Shown here: piece by piece, positions 7,620 to 15,337 of the stretch
Position numbering within the stretch: the stretch's first letter is position 1
How the letters are laid out: each line of letters opens with the position of its first letter
Notes under the pieces: model-generated
The model's input: the letters and a program-made list of their open reading frames with translations, nothing else
What the model was told of the DNA's origin: nothing
Database searches by the model: none
NCBI GenBank assembly: GCA_015058875.1
Contig: SVBN01000029.1
Span: 1 to 33,343 of the forward strand
Source: Erysipelotrichaceae bacterium
GTDB lineage: Bacteria > Bacillota_I > Bacilli_A > Erysipelotrichales > Erysipelotrichaceae
Length of the DNA stretch: 33,343 bases
Direction: 5' to 3'
Position numbers and translations under genes: made by a program

Positions 7620-8372
7620 ATGCGGACAGAAATACTATCTTTTTTTATTGCCGGAACGGTATGCGGCAGCTTTATCGCCTGCGTTTCGGACAGAATGATC
7701 AAAGGAGAAGACTGGAAGAGGGGCAGAAGCCGGTGTGATCACTGCGGTCATGTGCTTTCTGCCGGGGAGCTGATTCCCGTGATCAGTTATCTGATACAGA
7801 AGGGAAGATGCAGACATTGCGGAAAACGGATTCCATGGTCCTGCCCGGCAGCGGAAGTGTTCTGCGGTGCGGCTTTCAGCATGCTGTATCTCAGCAGGGG
7901 CAGTACGGATCTGATGCTGGTCCGGAATCTGATTCTGGCAGTACTGCTGTGCGGAATATCGCTGACGGACATGAAAACACATCTGATTCCGGATGGTTTC
8001 CAGGAGGCCGCCGTACTCTGCTGGTTTGTTTCCGTACTTTCCTCTGAAAACAGAACGGCACTGATTGGGGAAGGAATTGCCGGAGGCTTTCTTACATGGC
8101 TGAGCGTCGCTCTTTGCGCATATGCAATGAAGCGGATCATGAAAAAGGAAACTATTGGGGAAGGGGATCTGATTCTGTATGCGGTATGCGGTCTCTATAC
8201 CGGCTGGTTCAGAGGACAGCTGATGATCCTTTTCTCATGCCTGGCGGGACTGGTTCCGGCACTGCTTTTCCGCCCGCGCAGAATTCCGTTTGCTCCGTGC
8301 ATCAGTGCCGCATGCATTGCCGTACTATGCTTCGGTGATCCGGTTATGAAAATATTTTCTCCGGGATTCTGA
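7620..8372 (+). CDS. A24 prepilin peptidase (type IV leader peptidase)
   Basis: The 250-residue membrane enzyme cleaves and usually methylates prepilin-like signal peptides. It shows the cytoplasmic zinc-type pairs CDHC (39-42) and CRHC (64-67) and both catalytic aspartates, Asp117 in LTDMKTHLIPD and Asp183 in GEGD. Several hydrophobic helices fill the rest. ATG 7620 is chosen because AGGAG lies 7 bases upstream. The in-frame ATG at 7614 is 1 base from that SD, and a frame extending back to 7536 would start inside the hsp20 terminator. No pilin, ATPase or competence gene is nearby, so its substrates must be encoded elsewhere. Confidence 0.9.
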   Translation: MRTEILSFFIAGTVCGSFIACVSDRMIKGEDWKRGRSRCDHCGHVLSAGELIPVISYLIQKGRCRHCGKRIPWSCPAAEVFCGAAFSMLYLSRGSTDLMLVRNLILAVLLCGISLTDMKTHLIPDGFQEAAVLCWFVSVLSSENRTALIGEGIAGGFLTWLSVALCAYAMKRIMKKETIGEGDLILYAVCGLYTGWFRGQLMILFSCLAGLVPALLFRPRRIPFAPCISAACIAVLCFGDPVMKIFSPGF

Positions 8373-8410
8373 AAAGAATGCATGCAGATCTGAAAAGGTG
8401 CGCATAATGG

Positions 8411-8439
8411 TTGCCCGGAAGTGAAGCAGTTCATACAAT
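8411..8439 (+). promoter_or_regulatory. Candidate promoter of the amidohydrolase gene
   Basis: TTGCCC (8411-8416) and TACAAT (8434-8439) have exact 17-base spacing. The predicted start near 8446 leaves a leader of about 30 bases containing a 5-bp hairpin (CAGAG/CTCTG) just before the SD. Confidence 0.55.
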
Positions 8440-8475
8440 AGACAGGACAGAGAAATCTCTGCACAGGAGGAAATG

Positions 8476-9618
8476 ATGGTATTAGTAAAAAACGGCCTGA
8501 TTCACGATATGGTGAACAATGAACCCTATAAAGCTGACATTCTGATCGAAGACGGAAAGATCAAAGCAATCGGAACAGATCTTGCCGCAGACGGTGAAGT
8601 CTTTGATGCGGAAGGCCTGGATGTATATCCCGGATTTATCGACGCGCATGCACATCTCGGACTGGACGGATACGGCATCGGATTCGAAGGTCATGACTAC
8701 AATGAAATGAATGACGTCTGCACGCCGCAGCTGCGGGCAATCGACAGCTTTAATCCGCTGGATCCGACCGTAAAGCAGGCTGCGCTTGCCGGTGTTACAA
8801 CGGTCGCAACCGGGCAGGGAAGCTCCAATGCGATCGGCGGCACATGGATTGCCGTCAAGACGACCGGCGTATGCGTCGATGATATGATTATCAAAGATCC
8901 GGTTGCCATGAAGTGTGCGCTCGGTGAAAACCCGAAGAGATGCTACAGGGAAAAAGGCAACTCCGCCCGTATGACAACTGCCGCAAATATCCGCCAGATG
9001 CTCTTTAAGGCAAAGGAATATCTTGCTAAGAAGGAAGCGGCTGCCGGAGACGTAACGAAGATGCCGGCGTTCGATTACAAGTGCGAGGCGATGATCCCGG
9101 TTCTCAATAAGGAGATTCCGCTGAAGGTTCACGCCCATCAGGCGAATGATATTCTCACAGCTGTCCGCATTGCCCGCGAGTTTGATGTAAAGCTTACGCT
9201 GGAACATGTGACCGAAGGCCACCTGATCGCCGACAAGCTTGCGGAATGCAAAGATGTTCCGATGGCAGTCGGACCGACACTGACCCATGCGTCCAAGTTT
9301 GAGCTTCAGAACAAGTCATGGACAACACCGAAGGTTCTGAATGAAAAGGGCTGCCTGGTATCAATCATTACCGACTCCCCGGTCATTCCCCAGCAGTATC
9401 TGCCGCTGTGCGCAGGTCTTGCCGCTAAAGCAGGCATGGATCCGTATGAAGCGCTGAAGGCCATCACAATCAATCCGGCAAAGCATATCGGCATTGAAGA
9501 CAGAGTCGGATCACTGGAAGTAGGAAAGGACGGCGACCTGGTTGTCTATGAAGGTTCTCCGCTGGAGATCGAAGGCAGAGTCCGCCTTGTCCTGATCAAC
9601 GGAAAGAAAATCAGCTGA
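8476..9618 (+). CDS. Metal-dependent amidohydrolase (imidazolonepropionase-like superfamily)
   Basis: The 380-residue TIM-barrel amidohydrolase has the N-terminal beta-sandwich strand LVKNGLIHD and GFIDAHAHLG with metal ligands His58 and His60. Further ligands and active-site residues are His219/His221 in VHAHQAND, His244 in LEHVTEGH and Asp300 in ITDSP. The C-terminal stretch GSLEVGKDGDLVVYEGSP is typical of the superfamily. Of the two starts, ATG 8476 sits 5 bases after AGGAGG and is preferred to ATG 8473. Members hydrolyse cyclic amides or amino-acyl derivatives, but the substrate here is not evident. It appears monocistronic, with its own promoter and a shared convergent terminator. Confidence 0.88.
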   Translation: MVLVKNGLIHDMVNNEPYKADILIEDGKIKAIGTDLAADGEVFDAEGLDVYPGFIDAHAHLGLDGYGIGFEGHDYNEMNDVCTPQLRAIDSFNPLDPTVKQAALAGVTTVATGQGSSNAIGGTWIAVKTTGVCVDDMIIKDPVAMKCALGENPKRCYREKGNSARMTTAANIRQMLFKAKEYLAKKEAAAGDVTKMPAFDYKCEAMIPVLNKEIPLKVHAHQANDILTAVRIAREFDVKLTLEHVTEGHLIADKLAECKDVPMAVGPTLTHASKFELQNKSWTTPKVLNEKGCLVSIITDSPVIPQQYLPLCAGLAAKAGMDPYEALKAITINPAKHIGIEDRVGSLEVGKDGDLVVYEGSPLEIEGRVRLVLINGKKIS

Positions 9619-9628
9619 GCAGTAAAAG

Positions 9629-9661
9629 AAGCAGCTTCAGTCTAATCTGAAACTGCTTTTT
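9629..9661. terminator. Bidirectional terminator between the amidohydrolase and trmO
   Basis: AAGCAG-C-TTCAG (9629-9640) pairs with CTGAA-A-CTGCTT (9647-9658), with one internal mismatch and a 6-base loop. It is followed by T on the plus strand, and minus-strand reading gives CTTCTTTTA after the stem. The trmO stop codon lies at the edge of the loop. Confidence 0.75.
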
Positions 9662-10325
9662 CAATGCCTGTGACATGTACACAGCCTCCTGAGATAAAGA
9701 AGCGGACATTGTATCCGTTCCAGGCAAGGCCGTAGATCCGCCCGGGATCATGATGATAGCCGGGGCGGGGATCAAGGGACAGGATCTCCCGGAGCGCTTT
9801 CTGCTCTTCGGCAGGGATGCCGGGATCCGTTTCGAACAGCACCGTAAGCGGATCGCTGTTTGTGAGCTGCGTATAATCATCGCGGGCATCCGGAATGGAA
9901 TCATATGCGGGAATATAGGGCTTGATATCATAAATGACAGTGTTATCCGTCATATCAATCCCGCTGACAGTCAGGATTTCCCCGTATTCCGGATCATGCC
10001 GCACTTCTTCCAGCTTTACGGCGGAAAGGGCGACGGGATTGGGACGCAGGGGAGATCTGGTCGCAAACACGCCGCGTTTTTCCGAGGCGCCGAGCTTGGG
10101 CGGACGGATCTGCGGATGCCATGTCCCTTCATGTTCGAATCCCCAGAGAATCCAGAGGTGGGAAAATGCCGTGATTCCTTTCAGAATGCCTTCCTTCCGG
10201 AATTCCGGTTCAAAGATGATCATTCCGCTCTGATGCCTGCCGAGGGCAGACTGGCGCGGAACGCCGAATTTCTCGGGGAACGCCGTCCGGATTCTGGCAA
10301 TCGGTTTCATGGTCAGTTCATTCAT
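9642..10325 (-). CDS. trmO: tRNA (N6-threonylcarbamoyladenosine37-N6)-methyltransferase TrmO/TsaA
   Basis: The 227-residue product matches the TsaA/YaeB beta-barrel family that uses S-adenosylmethionine to methylate t6A37 in tRNA. Signatures are GVPRQSAL near residue 21, FSHLWILWGFEH (54-65), RGVFATRSPLRPNPVALS (84-101) and IDMTDNTVIYDIKPYIP. The C-terminal part keeps DPRPGYHHD. The start at 10325 has no SD; it lies 7 bases after a perfect TATAAT, so a leaderless mRNA is likely. A start at Met6 is the alternative, also without SD. It sits downstream of the rnj terminator and is convergent with the amidohydrolase. Confidence 0.93.
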   Translation of the reverse strand: MNELTMKPIARIRTAFPEKFGVPRQSALGRHQSGMIIFEPEFRKEGILKGITAFSHLWILWGFEHEGTWHPQIRPPKLGASEKRGVFATRSPLRPNPVALSAVKLEEVRHDPEYGEILTVSGIDMTDNTVIYDIKPYIPAYDSIPDARDDYTQLTNSDPLTVLFETDPGIPAEEQKALREILSLDPRPGYHHDPGRIYGLAWNGYNVRFFISGGCVHVTGIEKAVSD

Positions 10326-10332
10326 GAACAGG

Positions 10333-10338
10333 ATTATA
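10333..10338 (-). promoter_or_regulatory. -10 box of the trmO promoter
   Basis: Read on the minus strand this is TATAAT, ending 7 bases before the trmO ATG. The -35 region is weak (TTCTTT-like) and overlaps the T tract of the rnj terminator. The spacing predicts transcription starting at or next to the ATG. Confidence 0.5.
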
Positions 10339-10352
10339 TCGTTGAAAAAGGC

Positions 10353-10385
10353 AAAAAGAAAGAGCCGTGAATTGCACAGCTCTTT
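10353..10385 (-). terminator. Terminator of rnj
   Basis: An 11-bp stem (10359-10369 with 10375-10385, one wobble) has a 5-base loop and is followed on the minus strand by CTTTTTG. It begins 7 bases after the rnj stop. Confidence 0.85.
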
Positions 10386-10391
10386 ATGAAA

Positions 10392-12188
10392 CTATTTGTG
10401 GGAAGCCTGTCTTGCCTGAATCTGGGCAATGGCTGCTTTCTGGTTCAGAATGACCGGAATGACGATCGGGTTGCGGTTTGTGCGCTGGAAGAGGAACGGC
10501 TCAAGGGAAGAGCGGATCGTATTCTTCAGCTCACCGAAGGTTGTACGCTGCTGCATCTTGTTTTTCAATGCATCATAGACAACCAGCTCCGCTTCCTTCA
10601 GCAGTGTCTGGGAATCCTTGATATAGACAAATCCGCGGCTGACAATGCTTGGACGGCAGAGAATCTTATTGTAGCGGGAATCGATCGTAACGATCACCGC
10701 GACAAGACCGGAAGTTGCCAGGATCTGTCTGTCCTTGATGACGGAAGTGGAGAGGCCGGAAGCGTCGTTTCCGTCCACATAGATCGCATCGGTCTGGACA
10801 CGTTCATTGGCAATGAAGCATTCCTCATTTCTCATGACAACGATATCGCCGTTGGAACAGATCAGGCAGTGATCTTCGGGAACGCCGGTTTCCTGAGCGG
10901 TTGCGGCGTGCTGGACAAGCATCTTGTACTCGCCGTGATTCGGCATGAAATACTTCGGCTTGATCAGATTCAGCATCAGCTTCTGTTCTTCCTGCGGCGC
11001 ATGTCCGGTGGTATGGAATGAGGTCAGCGGTGAATTTGTGACGACATTCGCACCGACTCTTGTCAGCTGGTTGACGACCGCGGATACCGATACACCGTTG
11101 CCGGGGATCGGATTGGAAGAGAACAGAACCGTATCGCCGGGAATGATCTTCAGATATTTATGCGTGCCGTTGGCAATCCTGGAAAGGGCAGCCATCGGTT
11201 CGCCCTGGCTTCCGGTGCAGACAATGCAGATGCGGGAAGCAGGCAGGGTGTTCAGTTCATTGCCGGTGATAAAACTGCTGTCGGGAATATTGATGACGCC
11301 GAGCTTGCGGCCGATCTCGCAGATATTCTCCATGGAACGTCCGAATACCGCAACTTTCCGGTCGCAGGCAACCGCTGCTTCGAGAATCTGATTCAGTCTC
11401 AGCACGTTGGACGCAAATGTCGAAACAAGAAGGCGTCCGGGCGTCTTCCGAATCTGATCCATGATGGATCTTGCGACTGCTTTTTCACTGATGGAGAAAC
11501 CCGGAACCGCAGAGTTTGTCGAGTCGCTCATCAGCAGCGTGATGCCGACCTGTCCCATGTAGGCCATGCGCTGATAGTCGGCGTTCGGGCCGATCGGCGT
11601 CAGGTCGAATTTGAAGTCGCCGGTTTCGAAGATTCTTCCGTTCGGGGTGTTGATGATGACACCGTAGGAATCCGGGATGGAATGGACGGTGCTGATAAAG
11701 CCGATATTGAAGTATTTTGTCTTGATCCGGCTGTCGCCGTCGATTTCGACGATCTTGCAGGCGCGGCTCAGACGATGTTCCTCAAGCTTTTTCTCAATCA
11801 GCGCCTTGGCAAAGCGCGGGGCATAAATCTGCTTGAGATGAACCGACTGCAGGAAGAACGGGATTCCGCCGATGTGGTCTTCATGGCCGTGGGTGATGAC
11901 AAGCGCTTTAATGCGTGCCTGATTCTTGATCAGATACGAGTAATCGGGAATGACATAGTCAACGCCGAGCAGGTCATCTTCCGGGAAAAGAACACCGCAG
12001 TCAATAATGATGATTTCGTCGTCATGTTCCACGCAGTACATGTTTTTTCCGACTTCGCCCAGTCCGCCGAGGGCATAAACAAGTGTGTCGGAATGCCTGT
12101 CTATCGCATTTCTGCTGTAGTCAGGTTCCGCTACCTGGGAATAACGGACCGGACGTCCGCTTCTGTCAGGCGCCTGATTTTCTTTCAT
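10392..12188 (-). CDS. rnj: Ribonuclease J
   Basis: This 598-residue metallo-beta-lactamase/beta-CASP ribonuclease degrades and matures mRNA and rRNA by endonuclease and 5'-exonuclease action. It carries GGLGEVGKNMY (41-51), the zinc motif HGHEDH (100-105), SDSTNS, and the beta-CASP region with STFASNVLRL. FHTTGHAPQEE and YFMPNHGEYKML follow, then the C-terminal RNase J domain. About 30 residues at the N-terminus (basic and proline-rich) precede the usual start of the fold, making it longer than B. subtilis RNase J1 (555). The SD AAGGAG just upstream of ATG 12188 supports the long form. Only one paralogue is present here, so J1 versus J2 cannot be decided. A perfect palindrome overlaps its promoter. 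Confidence 0.95.
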   Translation of the reverse strand: MKENQAPDRSGRPVRYSQVAEPDYSRNAIDRHSDTLVYALGGLGEVGKNMYCVEHDDEIIIIDCGVLFPEDDLLGVDYVIPDYSYLIKNQARIKALVITHGHEDHIGGIPFFLQSVHLKQIYAPRFAKALIEKKLEEHRLSRACKIVEIDGDSRIKTKYFNIGFISTVHSIPDSYGVIINTPNGRIFETGDFKFDLTPIGPNADYQRMAYMGQVGITLLMSDSTNSAVPGFSISEKAVARSIMDQIRKTPGRLLVSTFASNVLRLNQILEAAVACDRKVAVFGRSMENICEIGRKLGVINIPDSSFITGNELNTLPASRICIVCTGSQGEPMAALSRIANGTHKYLKIIPGDTVLFSSNPIPGNGVSVSAVVNQLTRVGANVVTNSPLTSFHTTGHAPQEEQKLMLNLIKPKYFMPNHGEYKMLVQHAATAQETGVPEDHCLICSNGDIVVMRNEECFIANERVQTDAIYVDGNDASGLSTSVIKDRQILATSGLVAVIVTIDSRYNKILCRPSIVSRGFVYIKDSQTLLKEAELVVYDALKNKMQQRTTFGELKNTIRSSLEPFLFQRTNRNPIVIPVILNQKAAIAQIQARQASHK

Positions 12189-12249
12189 GTTGGAAGCTCC
12201 TTTCTGATTATTCGGGGCATGTGAAAAGTAATTATTTTAAAAGGTATTA

Positions 12250-12264
12250 ACTGTCACTGACAGT
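12250..12264. promoter_or_regulatory. 15-bp perfect palindrome over the rnj promoter (candidate operator)
   Basis: ACTGTCACTGACAGT is a perfect odd-length inverted repeat centred on 12257. Its outer bases run into the rnj -10 box (12262-12267) and the rest covers the predicted transcription start, where a repressor would block initiation. In the transcript it could form only a small hairpin, so DNA binding is the likelier role. The cognate protein is unknown. Confidence 0.45.
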
Positions 12265-12270
12265 ATACCA
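12262..12270 (-). promoter_or_regulatory. Extended -10 promoter of rnj
   Basis: On the minus strand TGG precedes TATACT (12267-12262), giving an extended -10 TGnTATACT. No good -35 is seen at 16-18 bases, as is common with extended -10 promoters. Confidence 0.55.
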
Positions 12271-12312
12271 TATAAAACCCTTAAATCCATGGCAGGATCG
12301 TCAGAAAAACGG

Positions 12313-12879
12313 TCAGATCACCATCGCACCTTCCACTTCACGGAAGGGTTCCTCTTTGTTGATCCTGTCATAAAACAATATGCCGCTGAAATGGTCAATC
12401 TCATGCTGGAGGACAATCGCGAGATAGCCTCTTGCCCGGATGACAATATTCTGATCCGTAAGCGCATCGTATGCCTGCACCTTGATGCGGGCGCTTCTTA
12501 CAACATAGCCTTCATGATCTTCGGTTACGGACAGACAGCCTTCGCCGCCTTCGAGATAGGCAGGCTGTACGGAAGAGGATATAATCCGCGGATTGGCAAG
12601 CATGAATTCAACCGTGCTTTCATTTCCTTCCGCATCCGCGGTCGGAACAATGACTGCAGTCAGCTGCTTCGGAATGCCGATCTGGATCGCGCTGATGCCG
12701 ACCGCCGGACGCAGGTTCATCTTTTCCGCTTTTTCCGGATCGGTGGAATCTTTCACGTAATTATACATGTCCGTGAGAATCTGCCGGTCCTCATCACTTA
12801 AGGGCAGGGGAACAGGCTGTGATTTTTCACGGATAAAAGGATCATTGTCTTTCAGTATCGTATCGTTGTTTATCAGCAT
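12313..12879 (-). CDS. def: Peptide deformylase, type 2
   Basis: This 188-residue metalloenzyme removes the N-formyl group from nascent proteins. All three family motifs are visible: motif I as VGISAIQIG (60-68, a variant of GxGLAAxQ), motif II EGCLS (113-117, metal-binding Cys116) and motif III QHEIDH (158-163, HExxH). The insertions between motifs and the length fit Gram-positive type 2 enzymes. The SD AGAGG precedes ATG 12879, and a promoter with 17-base spacing lies just upstream. rnj follows 124 bases downstream on the same strand, and no clear terminator was found between them. Confidence 0.96.
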   Translation of the reverse strand: MLINNDTILKDNDPFIREKSQPVPLPLSDEDRQILTDMYNYVKDSTDPEKAEKMNLRPAVGISAIQIGIPKQLTAVIVPTADAEGNESTVEFMLANPRIISSSVQPAYLEGGEGCLSVTEDHEGYVVRSARIKVQAYDALTDQNIVIRARGYLAIVLQHEIDHFSGILFYDRINKEEPFREVEGAMVI

Positions 12880-12896
12880 AATTTGACCTCTGAACT

Positions 12897-12925
12897 ATTT
12901 TACTTATGATGTCCTCTCAATTCAA
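12897..12925 (-). promoter_or_regulatory. Candidate SigA promoter of def
   Basis: On the minus strand TTGAAT (12925-12920) and TAAAAT (12902-12897) are spaced by exactly 17 bases. The predicted start is about 10 bases before the def Shine-Dalgarno site. Confidence 0.6.
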
Positions 12926-13007
12926 GACAATGAGCGAAATTTCCGGATGTAAAGTTCTCATGAAAGAAGACAGGATTACAAATGTAGTTTCAGGCATATC
13001 TGAGATG

Positions 13008-13016
13008 TGCTAGAAT
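13008..13016 (+). promoter_or_regulatory. Extended -10 promoter abutting the ftsW/rodA start
   Basis: TGC precedes TAGAAT (13011-13016), an extended -10 element. A poor -35 (TTTCAG, 12988-12993) is 17 bases upstream. The ATG at 13023 is 7 bases past the -10, exactly where transcription should begin. Confidence 0.5.
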
Positions 13017-13022
13017 TCTTGT

Positions 13023-14255
13023 ATGACCACATATGACGATTACAATGCGGCATCCGTGCCGAAAAAGAAAAAAAGAAAACTGACGGTCGGAATGCCGGAA
13101 GGCTCCGATCTGATGATCAATCTCAGCATCGCCTGGCTGGCGGTGTTCGGAACATTGATGATTGCCAGCGCTTCCATGGGTATTGCGCTTTCGAGTCCGC
13201 TGTATCTGCCGCTGACCATTATCAAGCAGATTGTATATCTGGTGGGCGGATATATTGCCATGCACTGGCTGGCAAGACATTTCAGCGTGGAATTTCTGCG
13301 GAATGAGAACTTCCCGCTGTTTGCGCTGGCAGTGGATCTTGCCCTGATCGTCTGCCTGTTTTTCCCCGAGGTCAACGGCGCGAAAGCCTGGATCCGTATC
13401 CCGGTTTCAACCGTGGACGTATCGATCCAGCCTTCGGAATTTGCCAAGATCATGACCGTGCTTGTCATTGCGGCATACTGCGGCGATGTGCATAAGCGGT
13501 TCAGAAGCGGCTGGAGTATGATCCGGCGGCCGGTGTTTTTCGTGGCGTCTTATCTGTTTATCGTCCTGATCATGCAGTCGGACCTGGGATCCATGGTGGT
13601 TATCTTTGCGATTGCCTGGATCTGTTTCCTGCTGCCCCAGCATCCGCAGATGCGGCTGTATCAGCGCTGGCAGGTGATCCTGATGATCCTGGGCATTATC
13701 ACGATCATATTCATGCTGTCGCCATGGGGAGAAGGCCTCATCCGTGCATTGCCGCTGCGTCCGTATCAGATCAACCGTATCCTTTCCGCGGTCAATCCGT
13801 TCGCCGACCAGTATGATACCGGATACCAGCTGGTCAACGGACTCGTCTCGTTTGCGACCGGGGGATGGACGGGTCTCGGATTCGGAAACAGCGTCAGAAA
13901 ATATACAAGATTCCCGGCCGCAAATACCGACTTCATTCTGGCAATTGTCGTCGAGGAGCTCGGCTATTTCGGCTTCCTGCTGATCTTTATTCCGTATCTT
14001 CTGATCATCTGGAGACTGTTCCACTATGCTTCCAGAATGAAGAGTGAAAAGGGCAGGATCATCATGATCGGAACCGCGATGTATATTCTCATTCACTGCC
14101 TGTTCAATATCGGCGGCGTTACCGGAATGATTCCCCTGACCGGCGTTCCGCTGCTGATGATTTCCGCCGGCGGGTCCTCGACAATCTCGCTGATGTGCGC
14201 CGTCGGCATCGCCCAGGGCGTAATCATTGAATACAGAAACGGGGAACTGGAATGA
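13023..14255 (+). CDS. FtsW/RodA/SpoVE family cell-wall glycosyltransferase
   Basis: This polytopic SEDS protein (410 residues) polymerises lipid II glycans in division or elongation. After a basic cytoplasmic N-terminus (KKKKRKL) come about ten helices. Family signatures are IQPSEFAKI, QSDLGSMVV, FATGGWTGLGFGNS, ANTDFILAIVVEELGYFG and TGVPLLMISAGGSS. The NTDFILAIVVEELG and ISAGGSS forms lean towards FtsW or SpoVE rather than RodA, but no partner penicillin-binding protein lies nearby to decide. No SD precedes ATG 13023, so it is either leaderless or starts at the ATG encoding residue 31, which has GGAAGG 10 bases upstream. The gene overlaps rsmD by an ATGA. Confidence 0.9.
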   Translation: MTTYDDYNAASVPKKKKRKLTVGMPEGSDLMINLSIAWLAVFGTLMIASASMGIALSSPLYLPLTIIKQIVYLVGGYIAMHWLARHFSVEFLRNENFPLFALAVDLALIVCLFFPEVNGAKAWIRIPVSTVDVSIQPSEFAKIMTVLVIAAYCGDVHKRFRSGWSMIRRPVFFVASYLFIVLIMQSDLGSMVVIFAIAWICFLLPQHPQMRLYQRWQVILMILGIITIIFMLSPWGEGLIRALPLRPYQINRILSAVNPFADQYDTGYQLVNGLVSFATGGWTGLGFGNSVRKYTRFPAANTDFILAIVVEELGYFGFLLIFIPYLLIIWRLFHYASRMKSEKGRIIMIGTAMYILIHCLFNIGGVTGMIPLTGVPLLMISAGGSSTISLMCAVGIAQGVIIEYRNGELE

Positions 14256-14815
14256 GAATCATTGCCGGAAAACATTCTTCCAGGAAGCTGATCACCCTGC
14301 CGGGAAATGCGACCCGTCCCACGCTGGACAAGGTCAGAGGAGCGGTATTCTCATCCCTCGGCGGGTTCTTTGAAGGAGGCGTGTTCCTGGATCTGTACGC
14401 CGGAAGCGGCGCCTGCGGCCTGGAAGCGCTGTCCCGCGGCATGGACCGGGCGGTGTTTGTCGATCAGTCCGCAAAGGCAGCCGGAATCATCCGGAAGAAT
14501 ATTGAAGCGCTCGGCGAAAAGGAAAACAGCCGCGTGCTTGTCATGAAGGATATGAATGCACTGTCGCTGATTGAAGAGGAAGGCACGCGGATCGATCTGG
14601 TCTATCTCGATCCTCCCTATAAGGCGCAGAAGAATGAAGAGGTACTGAAATACCTGTCAGACCATGATATGATGGCAAAGGGGGCAAGAGCCGTCATCGA
14701 ATCGGAAAAGGAAGATGAATACCCCCAGCGGATCGGACGCTTTACGCTGTATAAAAATGCAATATACGGCATCACAAAAATCAGCTACTACAGGCTGTCG
14801 GAGGAAATCTTATGA
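14252..14815 (+). CDS. rsmD: 16S rRNA (guanine966-N2)-methyltransferase RsmD
   Basis: The 187-residue Rossmann methyltransferase begins MRIIAGKHSSRKL and has TRPTLDKVRGAVFSSL (21-36), the S-adenosylmethionine site DLYAGSGACGLEAL (47-60) and the catalytic DPPY (120-123). These are diagnostic of RsmD, which methylates G966 of 16S rRNA (E. coli numbering). The start overlaps the preceding stop as ATGA and its own stop overlaps coaD the same way, a tight three-gene unit. rsmD-coaD adjacency is common in Bacillota. Confidence 0.95.
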   Translation: MRIIAGKHSSRKLITLPGNATRPTLDKVRGAVFSSLGGFFEGGVFLDLYAGSGACGLEALSRGMDRAVFVDQSAKAAGIIRKNIEALGEKENSRVLVMKDMNALSLIEEEGTRIDLVYLDPPYKAQKNEEVLKYLSDHDMMAKGARAVIESEKEDEYPQRIGRFTLYKNAIYGITKISYYRLSEEIL

Positions 14816-15288
14816 AGGCATGCTATCCAGGAACATTTGACCCGATTACAAACGGACATCTTGATATCATTGAACGTGCAGCTTCCATGTTCGATGAACT
14901 GGTTGTCCTGATCATGGAGAACCCGAGAAAGAAGTGTCTGTTCAGCACGGAACAGCGGAAGCGGATGATCGAGCAGTCGGTAAAGGCATCGAATGTCAGC
15001 GTCGTGATTGGTTCCGGTCTTACGGTTTACTTTGCGAAATCCATCGGCTGCCAGGCAATGGTCCGCGGTATCCGTGCCGTATCGGATTATGAATATGAAC
15101 TCCAGCAGGCAACCGCAAATCTCACACTGGATGAGACCGTGGAAACATTGTTCTTTATCGCAAGACCCGAGTATTCCTTCCTCTCTTCCTCTGTCGTCAA
15201 GGAAATCGCAATGAACGGCGGAGAAATCAGCGGCCTTGTTCCGGATGAAATACTCGCAGAAGTTCAGACCGGTATGAAGCGCCTGTGA
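14812..15288 (+). CDS. coaD: Phosphopantetheine adenylyltransferase
   Basis: This 158-residue nucleotidyltransferase joins ATP and 4'-phosphopantetheine to make dephospho-CoA, the penultimate step of coenzyme A synthesis. It has GTFDPITNGH (7-16) with the TNGH nucleotide-binding motif. Further signatures are VRGIRAVSDYEYE, TLFFIARPEYSFLSSSVVKEIA and ISGLVPDEI. Length and motif spacing are normal. The ATG overlaps the rsmD stop (ATGA). Downstream lies a promoter-hairpin element before the next gene. Confidence 0.97.
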   Translation: MKACYPGTFDPITNGHLDIIERAASMFDELVVLIMENPRKKCLFSTEQRKRMIEQSVKASNVSVVIGSGLTVYFAKSIGCQAMVRGIRAVSDYEYELQQATANLTLDETVETLFFIARPEYSFLSSSVVKEIAMNGGEISGLVPDEILAEVQTGMKRL

Positions 15289-15301
15289 TTCGGCATATGC
15301 A

Positions 15302-15331
15302 TTGCATTTTCTCTTACATAACGACTATAAT
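15302..15331 (+). promoter_or_regulatory. Promoter directly upstream of the 15338 hairpin
   Basis: TTGCAT (15302-15307) and a perfect TATAAT (15326-15331) are 18 bases apart. The predicted start at about 15338 coincides with the first base of a long stem-loop. This suggests a short RNA or an attenuated leader rather than only read-through from coaD. Confidence 0.5.
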
Positions 15332-15337
15332 GTAATC

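Noticed and set aside
11160-12224. Plus-strand open frame of about 350 codons antisense to rnj
   Set aside because: RNase J on the other strand is certain; the antisense frame lacks a start context and any motif.
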